64,000 nt of DNA from Pseudomonas sp. gcc21 (GTDB taxonomy: Bacteria > Pseudomonadota > Gammaproteobacteria > Pseudomonadales > Pseudomonadaceae). The notes below the pieces were generated by a model. It was not told the DNA's origin and searched no databases. It saw only the letters and a program-made list of their open reading frames with translations. The DNA is taken from positions 1,240,001 to 1,304,000 of the forward strand of contig NZ_CP051625.1 in NCBI RefSeq assembly GCF_012844345.1. Direction: 5' to 3'. The first letter of the stretch is position 1. Each line of letters opens with the position of its first letter. Below, piece after piece: positions 50,739-60,522 of this stretch. The position numbers were made by a program, and so were the translations under genes.

Positions 50739-53700
50739 ATGCCCGGCAGTCAGACGATCTTACCCCTCGAAAAGTTCAACATTAATAATGGCAAAGTTGC
50801 ATGGGGCCGGCTGGACGGCGCAGCGCGCGCCTTGGCAATTGCGGAAGCAGCGAGCCGGCACCAGGGCCTGAGCCTGGTCATAACACGCGATACGGCGATG
50901 GCAGACCGCCTCGACCGTGAGCTGCGGTTCTTTGCGCCTCATCTGCCGGTACTGACTTTCCCCGACTGGGAAACGCTGCCCTATGACCGGTTCTCACCAC
51001 ACCAGGACATTATCTCCCAGCGCCTGAAAACCCTGTATCAACTACCGCAAGTGAAACAGGGGATACTCGTGGTCCCCATGACCACCCTGCTCCACCGCAT
51101 CCCGCCGCGCCCCTTCTTGGGTGGCTCGGTACTGATGATGGAGACCGGCCAGCAGCTCGACATCGACCGCATGCGCATGAACCTTGATGCAGCCGGTTAC
51201 CGTTGTGTGGACACGGTTTACGAGCATGGCGATTACGCCGTCCGCGGCGCGCTGCTTGATCTGTTTCCGATGGGTAGCAAGCTGCCCTACCGGATTGACC
51301 TGTTTGACGATGAGATCGAGACCCTCCGCACCTTCGATCCGGAAACCCAGCGCTCCATCGACAAGGTCGAGCGCATCCACCTGCTACCGGCCCGGGAATT
51401 CCCGCTGGACAAGTCAGCCCTTACCGGCTTTCGCGCTCGCTTTCGCGAACGTTTCGAGATCGACCACCGCAAGGTGCCGTTGTATCAGGACATGTCCGAA
51501 GGACTGATACCGCCTGGTATCGAGTATTACCTGCCGTTGTTTTTCGAGGAACTCGGCACGCTGTTCGACTATCTCCCCGAGAATACGCTGCTGTTCAGCG
51601 AACCGGGGATCGAATCCAGCGCCGAGCAGTTCTGGAACGACGTACGCGTTCGCCACCAGGATCAGAGCCTGGATCCGACTCGCCCTCTGCTCCCGCCAGC
51701 TGAGCTATTTCTCACCGTAGAAGACTGCTTCGCCCAGATTAAGGGCTATCCACGGGTCGTCTGCCATACGGATGAGCTGGAGCCCGGCGCCGGGCGCAGC
51801 AACCTGCCGTGCCAGCCGCCGCCGGAGCTGCCACTGGACAACAAGCGCGAACGCCCCCTGGCTGAGCTGGAAAACTTTCTGAATGGATTCGCCGGCCGCG
51901 TGCTGTTCGCTGCCGATTCCGCCGGGCGCCGCGAAGCGTTGCTTGAGCTACTGTCTCGCATCGACGTCAAACCGGAACAGTTCGAAACCTGGCATGGCTT
52001 CGTCCAATCCGGAAGCACCATCGGCATCATCGTAGCGCCTGTAGATCAGGGGCTTGTGGTCGACACGCCTGCAGTCGCACTCATTTCCGAAACGCAGCTG
52101 TTCGGTAAGCGTGTCATGCAGCGCAGACGGCGCGGCAAGGTTACCGACCTGGGTGACGCGGTCATCCGCAACCTGACCGAGCTGCGCGAAGGCGCGCCGG
52201 TGGTTCACATTGATCACGGTGTCGGCCGCTATTGCGGCCTGGTCAACCTGACGGTCGAGGACCAGGAAGCCGAATTTCTCAAACTGCTCTATGCAGACGA
52301 AGCGACGCTATATGTACCGGTATCGAACCTGCATCTGATTGCGCGTTATACCGGCTCCGAAGATGAACACGCACCGCTGCACAGACTGGGTTCCGAGCAA
52401 TGGCAAAAAGCCAAACGCAAGGCGGCCGAGCAGGTACGTGATGTGGCGGCTGAATTGCTCGACGTCTACGCCCGACGGGCGGCGCGCAAGGGCTTCAGTT
52501 TCAGCGAGCCCGAGCATGATTATGAGGCGTTCGCTGACACCTTCCCGTTTGAGGAAACCGCTGATCAGCAAGCCGCGATCGAGGCGGTCATCAATGACAT
52601 GACCGGCAGCCAGCCAATGGATCGCCTGGTCTGCGGCGACGTAGGCTTCGGTAAGACCGAAGTCGCCATGCGCGCTGCCTTTGTTGCCGTACACAGTGGC
52701 AAACAGGTCGCGGTACTGGTGCCTACGACCTTGCTGGCCCAGCAGCACTTCAACAGTTTCAGCGACCGCTTTGCCGACTGGCCCGTCAAGGTTGAGGTCA
52801 TGTCGCGCTTCAAGTCAGCCAAGGAGATGAAGTCTGCGGTCGCTGAGCTCGGCGAAGGCAAGGTGGACATCATGATCGGCACGCACAAGCTGCTGCAGGA
52901 AGACATCAAGTTCAAGGATCTGGGGCTGGTGATCATCGATGAAGAACATCGATTCGGTGTGCGCCAGAAAGAACGACTCAAGAAGCTGCGCAGCGAAGTT
53001 GACATACTGACCCTCACCGCCACGCCAATTCCACGTACGCTGAACATGGCCATGTCCGGCATGCGGGATCTGTCGATCATCGCCACGCCTCCAGCACGCC
53101 GCCTGTCTGTGAAGACCTTTGTCATGCAGCAACAGCCAGCCGTACTGAAGGAGGCGATTCTTCGTGAGCTGCTGCGCGGTGGGCAGATCTACTATCTGCA
53201 CAACGAAGTGCAGACCATCGAAAAATGCGCTGCCGACTTGGCTGAGCTAGTGCCCGAAGCGCGAATTGGCGTGAGCCATGGGCAGATGCCGGAACGTGCG
53301 CTTGAGCAGGTGATGCGCGATTTCTATCATCGCCGGTTCAACATCCTCGTTACCACAACCATCATCGAGACCGGTATCGACGTCCCCAGCGCCAATACCA
53401 TCATTATCGAGCGCGCCGACAAGTTCGGGCTCGCACAGTTACACCAGTTACGTGGTCGGGTCGGTCGCAGCCATCACCAGGCCTACGCCTATTTGCTCAC
53501 CCCCGCGGGCCGAAAAATCACCGGCGATGCGGAAAAGCGTCTCGAAGCGATAGCCATGGCTCAGGATCTGGGTGCCGGTTTCACGCTGGCGACCCACGAC
53601 CTGGAAATCCGCGGCGCCGGCGAACTGCTTGGCGACGGACAAAGCGGTCAGATCCAAGCGGTTGGCTTCACGCTCTACATGGATATGCTTGAACGCGCAG

Positions 53701-54224
53701 TCAAGGCGATCCAGAACGGCAAGGAGCCCTCGCTGGAACAACCACTGGGCGGCGGACCGGATATCAATCTGCGTCTCCCTGCACTGATACCGGACGATTA
53801 CCTCCCCGACGTTCATACCAGGCTGATTCTGTACAAGCGTATCGCCAATGCCGGCGACGAAGATGCCTTGCGCGATCTGCAGGTCGAGATGATTGATCGC
53901 TTTGGCCTGCTGCCGGTGCCGGTCAAAACCCTGTTCCGGCTAACCTCGCTCAAACTGCACTGCGCGCCGCTGGGGATCTGCAAAGTGGATGTAGGCCCTG
54001 AGCATGGCAGGCTCGAATTTGCGGCCGAAACCTCAGTTGATCCACTGGTACTGGTGCGCATGATCCAGGACAATCCCCAGCGGTATCGACTTGAAGGCGC
54101 CACAATATTCCGGTTCAGCGCGCCAATGGCCAATGCTGAGCTGCGGCTCAACACCGTCGAAGCGCTTATCGAACGGTTGGAGCAACCGCCGATCGAACCG
54201 AAAGCCAAAGGAAAACGCAAATGA
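50739..54224 (+). CDS. mfd: Transcription-repair coupling factor Mfd
   Basis: A 1161-residue translocase that removes RNA polymerase stalled at DNA damage and recruits UvrA. Order: UvrB-like N-terminal module (to about 340), RNA-polymerase-interaction domain around 480-560 (VHIDHGVGRYCGL), RecG-like helicase with Walker A GDVGFGKTE and the DEEH box in IIDEEHRFG, TATPIPRTL, then the C-terminal autoinhibitory domain. The length is normal. Divergent from gap by 163 nt. Confidence 0.97.
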   Translation: MPGSQTILPLEKFNINNGKVAWGRLDGAARALAIAEAASRHQGLSLVITRDTAMADRLDRELRFFAPHLPVLTFPDWETLPYDRFSPHQDIISQRLKTLYQLPQVKQGILVVPMTTLLHRIPPRPFLGGSVLMMETGQQLDIDRMRMNLDAAGYRCVDTVYEHGDYAVRGALLDLFPMGSKLPYRIDLFDDEIETLRTFDPETQRSIDKVERIHLLPAREFPLDKSALTGFRARFRERFEIDHRKVPLYQDMSEGLIPPGIEYYLPLFFEELGTLFDYLPENTLLFSEPGIESSAEQFWNDVRVRHQDQSLDPTRPLLPPAELFLTVEDCFAQIKGYPRVVCHTDELEPGAGRSNLPCQPPPELPLDNKRERPLAELENFLNGFAGRVLFAADSAGRREALLELLSRIDVKPEQFETWHGFVQSGSTIGIIVAPVDQGLVVDTPAVALISETQLFGKRVMQRRRRGKVTDLGDAVIRNLTELREGAPVVHIDHGVGRYCGLVNLTVEDQEAEFLKLLYADEATLYVPVSNLHLIARYTGSEDEHAPLHRLGSEQWQKAKRKAAEQVRDVAAELLDVYARRAARKGFSFSEPEHDYEAFADTFPFEETADQQAAIEAVINDMTGSQPMDRLVCGDVGFGKTEVAMRAAFVAVHSGKQVAVLVPTTLLAQQHFNSFSDRFADWPVKVEVMSRFKSAKEMKSAVAELGEGKVDIMIGTHKLLQEDIKFKDLGLVIIDEEHRFGVRQKERLKKLRSEVDILTLTATPIPRTLNMAMSGMRDLSIIATPPARRLSVKTFVMQQQPAVLKEAILRELLRGGQIYYLHNEVQTIEKCAADLAELVPEARIGVSHGQMPERALEQVMRDFYHRRFNILVTTTIIETGIDVPSANTIIIERADKFGLAQLHQLRGRVGRSHHQAYAYLLTPAGRKITGDAEKRLEAIAMAQDLGAGFTLATHDLEIRGAGELLGDGQSGQIQAVGFTLYMDMLERAVKAIQNGKEPSLEQPLGGGPDINLRLPALIPDDYLPDVHTRLILYKRIANAGDEDALRDLQVEMIDRFGLLPVPVKTLFRLTSLKLHCAPLGICKVDVGPEHGRLEFAAETSVDPLVLVRMIQDNPQRYRLEGATIFRFSAPMANAELRLNTVEALIERLEQPPIEPKAKGKRK

Positions 54225-54775
54225 CCAGACCCGCCTCTCCCCTGCACGCCCTGCTGCTCGTGCTACTGCTCAGCGCGACATCGCTCGCCAGTGCGCAGGA
54301 TTACATCGTAGAAGTAGTGCTATTTACTCAACCCGGCAGCGGCATCGTCGAGGGCCCCGGACCCGAGCTGAACTGGAAATCGGACGCCGCAGAACTGGAC
54401 AGCACCACCCGTAGCAATGTGCGGCCCATCGACGCGTCCCGCCATCGACTGGCAAATGAAGCGCGTAAATTGTCCGCCCAGGGATCCAGAATACTTTTTC
54501 ACAAAGCATGGACCCAGCCCGCCGGCACGCCTGTAGCGGTGACCAAGGGCGACGACCTGACCGGCTTCGATCAGTATCCGGTCCAGGGTGTGGTCAGCCT
54601 GCGCCGCGCCAACACTCTGGAAGCCGACGTCGCATTCTGGGTCCACCATGAATCAGGCTCGATGGACAGCCAGCCGGTAAGCGAACGCCTGCAACAGAGC
54701 CGCCGCCTGCGCCCTGACGAGGTTCACTACCTGGATCATCAAAGCCTGGGCATGCTGATTATCGTTAGCCGCTAA
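54221..54775 (+). CDS. CsiV family periplasmic protein
   Basis: A 184-residue exported protein; signal peptide ends near ASAQ (residue 26). YIVEVVLFTQ, SRILFHKAWTQPAG and the VRRLRPDEVHYLDHQSLGMLIIV-like C-terminus (SRRLRPDEVHYLDHQSLGM here) match the CsiV family, an outer-membrane or peptidoglycan-associated partner of LpoA-like function in gammaproteobacteria; role here is inferred. ATG overlaps the mfd stop by 4 nt, so the two are coupled. Confidence 0.85.
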   Translation: MTRPASPLHALLLVLLLSATSLASAQDYIVEVVLFTQPGSGIVEGPGPELNWKSDAAELDSTTRSNVRPIDASRHRLANEARKLSAQGSRILFHKAWTQPAGTPVAVTKGDDLTGFDQYPVQGVVSLRRANTLEADVAFWVHHESGSMDSQPVSERLQQSRRLRPDEVHYLDHQSLGMLIIVSR

Positions 54776-54878
54776 GCTCGGTCTGAAGCTGCTAACGAGC
54801 GAGCAATGGCCATGTAGCGGTAACTCTGATCAGACTCAGCATGACCCAAACATCAAACCACCTGACAGCACAGCCTGG

Positions 54879-54912
54879 TTCCCCCCTTTGAAAAAGCGGG
54901 GCTAGGGGGATT
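54879..54912. repeat. Single REP element
   Basis: A 34-nt diverged copy of the REP unit at 2303-2450, in the orientation of its right arm, with CCCCCCTTTG and GGGCTAGGGGGATT preserved and one extra base in each half. It lies in the 482-nt gap after csiV. Confidence 0.85.
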
Positions 54913-54975
54913 GCCCGCATCCCCTCACCGATTCATTCCAAAGTCAATCGCCCGCCACCTGCCAGGATTACGCAA

Positions 54976-55208
54976 GACGCCGTGAACCCTTCCATGGGGA
55001 CTTGGTGAAAACATCCCTGTTTTCAACACTTGCTCCACCCTGGCAGTCGGCAAGCTCGATCAGGCACTCGTGCGATAGAGAGATTAAACTGATTTTCCGA
55101 GCCAGCCGGCGGCTCCAATCTCGGCGGAGCGAGGCGACAGAGTTGCGATGACCGTTCGATGACATGGATGTCATCGCCGAGCTTACAGGGACGTACTTGC
55201 AGCGTGTC
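54976..55208. repeat. Composite element with imperfect inverted hairpin-bearing arms
   Basis: The left arm (54976-55025) and the reverse complement of the right arm (55157-55208) align at about 27 of 47 positions outside a 2-nt gap and share GAC at the tip, TCCxTG, CTxGG and a terminal hairpin around ACATCCxTGT (left stem TGAAAAC/GTTTTCA; right arm CGATGACAT/ATGTCATCG). About 131 bp between the arms hold no credible gene. This suggests a non-autonomous repeat element. The rest of 54776-55257 shows only the REP copy. Confidence 0.6.
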
Positions 55209-55257
55209 AGCGCAGCCCTGTCGGCTCGCGGAGACTAACTCAGGAATCGTACTGTAA

Positions 55258-57002
<1,745 letters not shown>

Positions 57003-57059
57003 ACCTATTACTCCTGCCTAGCTAAGGGGTGATGGCAGCGGCATGAACGCTGCGGGGAC

Positions 57060-57545
57060 TTATTCTTCAATCTGGACCTTGCAACCGACCGGCGTCATGT
57101 CGAAAAGCTCGATAATGTCGCTATTGCGCAGACGGATGCAGCCGTGGGACAAGGGTACGCCCATAGGTTGATCATCGCCGGTGCCGTGAAGATAGATGTA
57201 GCGTCGCTGGGAGTCGCAGCTACCGCCACGGTTGAAGCCGGGGCGCTCGCCGCACAGCCAGAGAATTCGTGAAAGAATCCAGTCTCGCTGAGGATGCTGC
57301 CTGGCCAGTTCGGCCGTCCAGATCTCGCCGGTGGTACGCCTGCCGATAAACACCGCGCCCTGGGGCTCGCCTGCGCCGATACGCGCACGTACACGGTGCA
57401 GACCGCGCGGCGTGCAACCGCTGCCATTGCGTTCGCCAGGCCCATTGACGGCGGTGGAGATGGGGAACGTGCAAAGCAGCCGACCGGATGCGTATCCGGT
57501 TAGCTGCTGAGAAGAAATCGATATATGAATCAGATCCAGCTGCAT
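57060..57545 (-). CDS. YkuD-domain protein without signal peptide (LD-transpeptidase fold)
   Basis: A 161-residue protein with the YkuD catalytic motif HGTGDDQPMGVPLSHGCIRL, including the catalytic Cys in SHGCIRL. It starts directly at the domain (LDLIHISISSQQL), and neither signal peptide nor membrane segment is seen, so it should be cytoplasmic. This recalls the signal-less YkuD LD-carboxypeptidase ElsL of Acinetobacter, which trims tetrapeptides in wall recycling; sitting upstream of nagZ supports that reading. ATG 57545 has AGGGG 5 nt before it; a longer frame to 57569 is rejected. Confidence 0.8.
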   Translation of the reverse strand: MQLDLIHISISSQQLTGYASGRLLCTFPISTAVNGPGERNGSGCTPRGLHRVRARIGAGEPQGAVFIGRRTTGEIWTAELARQHPQRDWILSRILWLCGERPGFNRGGSCDSQRRYIYLHGTGDDQPMGVPLSHGCIRLRNSDIIELFDMTPVGCKVQIEE

Positions 57546-57601
57546 GCGCGCCCCTGCGAAAGTGCACACGATAACGGATCAGAGCATCAGAGGTAAGCCC
57601 A

Positions 57602-58285
57602 TCAGACCGATTCCAGACGCGCCTCTGGAACGACAGCTCGCGCCATCGCACTCCCGTCGGCACGCATGCCGGCAGCAAGGAACGGGACCATCAGCCTGAG
57701 TACACGGTCCACGCTATGGTGAACGCCGAACTCGTCTTCAGCGATCGCCCGGAGCGCCTTCATACTGGACATGGTAAATGCGGCACTTCCGAGCATGAAA
57801 TGCACTCGCCAGAATAGCTCATCGGGCGGCAGTTGCGGCGCGGCCCGGTATACCAACACCATATAGCGCTGGAATACCTTGCCGTATACTTCCCCCAGAT
57901 ACTTGCGCAGATGGCCCTGGCTTTGGCTGAAAGCCAAGCCCAGCAAGCGCATGAAAATCGACAGGTCATTACCGCTTCGGGGTTTGACCGTCAGCACCTG
58001 ACGCACCAGCATCTCAAGCAGCTCTTCCAGGCTGGGGTCATCGTCCTCTGCGGCCTCCTGCCGGCGGTCCAGCTCCCGCTCCAGGCTTGAGACGAACGGA
58101 TCGAGGAACCGCACGAACACCGCCTGTATGAGCGCCTTCTTCGAACCGAAGTGATAATTCACTGCCGCCAGGTTCACCCCTGCCTTACTGGTGATCAGTC
58201 GTAAGGATGTTTCTGCAAATCCTTTTTCGGCAAAGGACCGCTCAGCAGCATCGAGAATTCTTTGAACGGTATCAGAATGGGCCAT
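57602..58285 (-). CDS. psrA: TetR family regulator PsrA
   Basis: A 227-residue regulator that in P. aeruginosa senses long-chain fatty acids, represses fadAB and activates rpoS. The helix-turn-helix (LRLITSKAGVNLAAVNYHF) and KPRSGNDLSIFMRLLGLAFS match PsrA very closely. ATG 58285 is chosen because homologues begin MA.S.TVxRILDAAE; an upstream frame to 58330 would run into the operator. It is divergent from lexA. A GAAAC-N4-GTTTC site lies upstream, implying autorepression. Confidence 0.95.
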   Translation of the reverse strand: MAHSDTVQRILDAAERSFAEKGFAETSLRLITSKAGVNLAAVNYHFGSKKALIQAVFVRFLDPFVSSLERELDRRQEAAEDDDPSLEELLEMLVRQVLTVKPRSGNDLSIFMRLLGLAFSQSQGHLRKYLGEVYGKVFQRYMVLVYRAAPQLPPDELFWRVHFMLGSAAFTMSSMKALRAIAEDEFGVHHSVDRVLRLMVPFLAAGMRADGSAMARAVVPEARLESV

Positions 58286-58310
58286 CTGGATTCCAAGTAC
58301 GCCAACGTGT

Positions 58311-58332
58311 GTTTGAAACATACGTTTCAAAC
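58311..58332. promoter_or_regulatory. PsrA operator
   Basis: A 9-bp perfect inverted repeat GTTTGAAAC/GTTTCAAAC with the 4-nt centre ATAC, containing the PsrA core GAAAC-N4-GTTTC. It lies 26 nt upstream of the psrA start and about 100 nt from the lexA promoter. Confidence 0.85.
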
Positions 58333-58427
58333 GGTCTGACTGTCAAGCTCAGCGCATACGAGCCTCTTGGCAGGTATGGTTCTAACCAATCTGCGTGCGA
58401 GGCGCAAGTATTTGGAGCCAGGCAAGC

Positions 58428-58479
58428 TTGTACTGACAGATCAACTGTATATAATCACAGCTACTGTATAAAAAAACAG
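58428..58479 (+). promoter_or_regulatory. lexA promoter with two SOS boxes
   Basis: CTGTATATAATCACAG (58445-58460) and CTGTATAAAAAAACAG (58464-58479) both fit the CTG-N10-CAG LexA box, 3 nt apart. The proposed -10 TATAAT (58450-58455) lies in box 1 and TTGTAC (58428-58433) is a fair -35 with a 16-bp spacer. Two boxes predict tight autorepression, as in E. coli lexA. Confidence 0.9.
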
Positions 58480-58490
58480 GCACAACCCAA

Positions 58491-59099
58491 ATGCAAAAGC
58501 TCACCGCACGGCAGCAGCAGATTCTTTCCTTTATAAAGGATTATATGGATGCCCACGGATACCCGCCTACGCGTGCGGATATCGCCCGGGAAATCGGCTT
58601 CAAATCACCAAACGCTGCCGAGGACCATTTACGCGCGCTTGCTCGCAAGGGGGCTATCGAGATGATACCCGGAGCATCGCGCGGGATACGCTTACCTGCC
58701 GATACGCTAAATGCTGCAGAGGATCGCCTACCGGTTATCGGCCAGGTTGCTGCGGGGGCCCCGATTCTGGCAGTCGAGAACATCGAAGATCATTGCCGGG
58801 TCGACCCTGATTTTTTCCATCCCAGGGCTGATTACCTGCTCAAGGTAAAAGGCATGAGCATGAAAGATATCGGTATTTTCGATGGCGATCTGCTGGCCGT
58901 GCATAGAACCACTGAAGCACGCAATGGCCAGATAGTCGTTGCACGCATAGACGATGAAGTCACCGTCAAACGCTTCATGAAAAAAGGCCGCAAGGTTTCA
59001 CTGATTGCCGAAAACCCGGACTTCGCGCCAATAGATATCGATCTTGCCGAGCAGGAACTGACTATTGAAGGGTTGAGCGTCGGCGTTATACGCCGCTGA
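58491..59099 (+). CDS. lexA: SOS repressor LexA
   Basis: A 202-residue repressor and self-cleaving protease. The winged helix (residues 1-65) has [21 protein letters not shown]; Ala88-Gly89 is the RecA-stimulated cleavage bond, and Ser123 and Lys160 form the catalytic dyad. It matches the usual gammaproteobacterial length. The sulA-like gene follows after 29 nt and is probably cotranscribed. Confidence 0.97.
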   Translation: MQKLTARQQQILSFIKDYMDAHGYPPTRADIAREIGFKSPNAAEDHLRALARKGAIEMIPGASRGIRLPADTLNAAEDRLPVIGQVAAGAPILAVENIEDHCRVDPDFFHPRADYLLKVKGMSMKDIGIFDGDLLAVHRTTEARNGQIVVARIDDEVTVKRFMKKGRKVSLIAENPDFAPIDIDLAEQELTIEGLSVGVIRR

Positions 59100-59128
59100 C
59101 CATTTGCCGTTTACGCCAGGAGCTGACC

Positions 59129-59632
59129 ATGCCGTACTTCCAGGAAACGCGTCTCGAACAGTCTGATCTCATCAGGAATGCCCTGCTCGCGTCCCGCTAC
59201 AGGGCACCACTGGGGCTGATGAAACAGCAGGCGGCCACCGAAGTTGCCGAAAGCAATGAAGATACAGGGTTCAGTGAGATCTGCCTGAATGGTTCTCCGC
59301 GGCAGTGCATGCAATGGCTCGCACCGGTTCTGCGCGATCTGAGCCAGACAAGAACGCCGCGCTGGCTGACCTTGATCGACCCACCGGAAAACCTGAGCCA
59401 TACCTGGTTACGCTCGGCCGGGCTGGACCCGAGCCAGATTTTGATCGTCCGCCCGAAGCGCAGCATGGATTGCCTGACGTTCTGCTGCGAGATTCTAGCG
59501 CTGGGTAACAGTCACACGGTGGTCAGCTGGTTGGCAGCAGGGGCGCGTGAGGCCAAGATGCTGGAAGGCGCCGCTCGCAAAGGGAACTGCCGCAGCCTGA
59601 ACGTGCGGCTCGATGCAGCCCGAGCCGCCTGA
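59129..59632 (+). CDS. sulA: SulA-like SOS cell-division inhibitor
   Basis: A 167-residue protein resembling Pseudomonas SulA, which blocks FtsZ polymerisation during the SOS response. FSEICLNGSPRQCMQWLAPVLRDL, PRWLTLIDPP and the SHTVVSWLAAG block are recognisable. It follows lexA with 29 nt and AGGAG 6 nt before the ATG, so the SOS boxes of lexA would control both genes. Confidence 0.9.
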   Translation: MPYFQETRLEQSDLIRNALLASRYRAPLGLMKQQAATEVAESNEDTGFSEICLNGSPRQCMQWLAPVLRDLSQTRTPRWLTLIDPPENLSHTWLRSAGLDPSQILIVRPKRSMDCLTFCCEILALGNSHTVVSWLAAGAREAKMLEGAARKGNCRSLNVRLDAARAA

Positions 59633-59656
59633 GTCGCACTGTCAGGCAATAACAGA

Positions 59657-59890
59657 TCAGTGCAGGACCCGATCCTCCGGGATGGTATCGTCTTCTTCCA
59701 TCACCTGCCCCGCCACCTGCATGCCGGCGCTGATCATTGCCTTGGCGACTTCAATGTAATGGCCCTGCAGAAAATCCTTCGCGTCGGGCGAGAACTCGAT
59801 GACCAGCAAAGGCTCACCGTCCTCATCGGAGCGTCGCAGCGCGACCTTACCGTTGGGGAGCTCAACTATTTCGAGAAAGGGTGAAGGCAT
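59657..59890 (-). CDS. Small conserved hypothetical protein
   Basis: A 77-residue acidic protein without signal or membrane segment: PFLEIVELPNGKVALRRSDE, then EPLLVIEFSPDAKDFL. Similar small proteins occur at this place in pseudomonad genomes (PA3009-like, from memory). The function is unknown. ATG 59890 has AGGAG 8 nt upstream. It converges on sulA, 24 nt away. Confidence 0.75.
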   Translation of the reverse strand: MPSPFLEIVELPNGKVALRRSDEDGEPLLVIEFSPDAKDFLQGHYIEVAKAMISAGMQVAGQVMEEDDTIPEDRVLH

Positions 59891-60010
59891 GTTCTGGTCT
59901 CCTGGCTACTGGCGCGCAGTGTACCACAGACGCAGCAGACCGGCTCCGCGTAACGCCCACTCAGGCTTGACAGCAACCCGCGAGGAGCGAGGCTGGCTGG
60001 CTGGCGAAAA

Positions 60011-60520
60011 TCAATATTCCACCATTCCGTCACGGTAGCGGCTGATCAGCTCATTCAGCGCACCGATGGCGTCATCCGCATCATCCAGTGACCACTCGGC
60101 GCGAGCACTCGCCGCACTGCTTGCTATCAGCCCGTCGTTCTGCGGCTTAGTGGCGGCCTGCACCGGTGGCGCGTGCAGGGCTAGCCAACCGGCGAGCAAC
60201 CGTCCCAGCCAGGTTTCTCTCTCACAACCCAACTCGCTCAGCTCAGCCAGCTCAGGCCCGGGAAAACACCTTGCCGCCTCCCCGTCCAGCGCCTGTTCCA
60301 CTGTACGCACGTCCATGAGCGGCCAACGGTAACGATCAGCTACCTCGTGGACGATGGCCAGTACCGTACGATACAGGTGAAAAAGCGCATGCTCCCGGTG
60401 ATAAAGCGCCTGGCTCCGGGCGTCCAGCGCCTGGGAGCCCTCCGCTTCTCGCCACGCATCCAGTGCCTTACGTGCGAAAAACAATGCCTGATTGGTTCGG
60501 GTGTAGACTTCGTTAGCCAT
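60011..60520 (-). CDS. DUF6586-like conserved hypothetical protein
   Basis: A 169-residue helical protein starting MANEVYTRTNQALFFARKAL. It resembles the short protein downstream of topA in P. aeruginosa, which I recall as DUF6586; the function is unknown. No signal peptide. ATG 60520 has GAGG 7 nt upstream and starts 2 nt after the topA stop; the longer frame to 60598 overlaps topA and is rejected. Confidence 0.75.
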   Translation of the reverse strand: MANEVYTRTNQALFFARKALDAWREAEGSQALDARSQALYHREHALFHLYRTVLAIVHEVADRYRWPLMDVRTVEQALDGEAARCFPGPELAELSELGCERETWLGRLLAGWLALHAPPVQAATKPQNDGLIASSAASARAEWSLDDADDAIGALNELISRYRDGMVEY

Positions 60521-60522
60521 GT

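Noticed and set aside
54968..55174. 68-codon minus-strand frame in the csiV-phosphorylase gap
   Set aside because: Its C-terminal part translates the left arm of the repeat element, so it is better seen as repeat sequence than as a gene.
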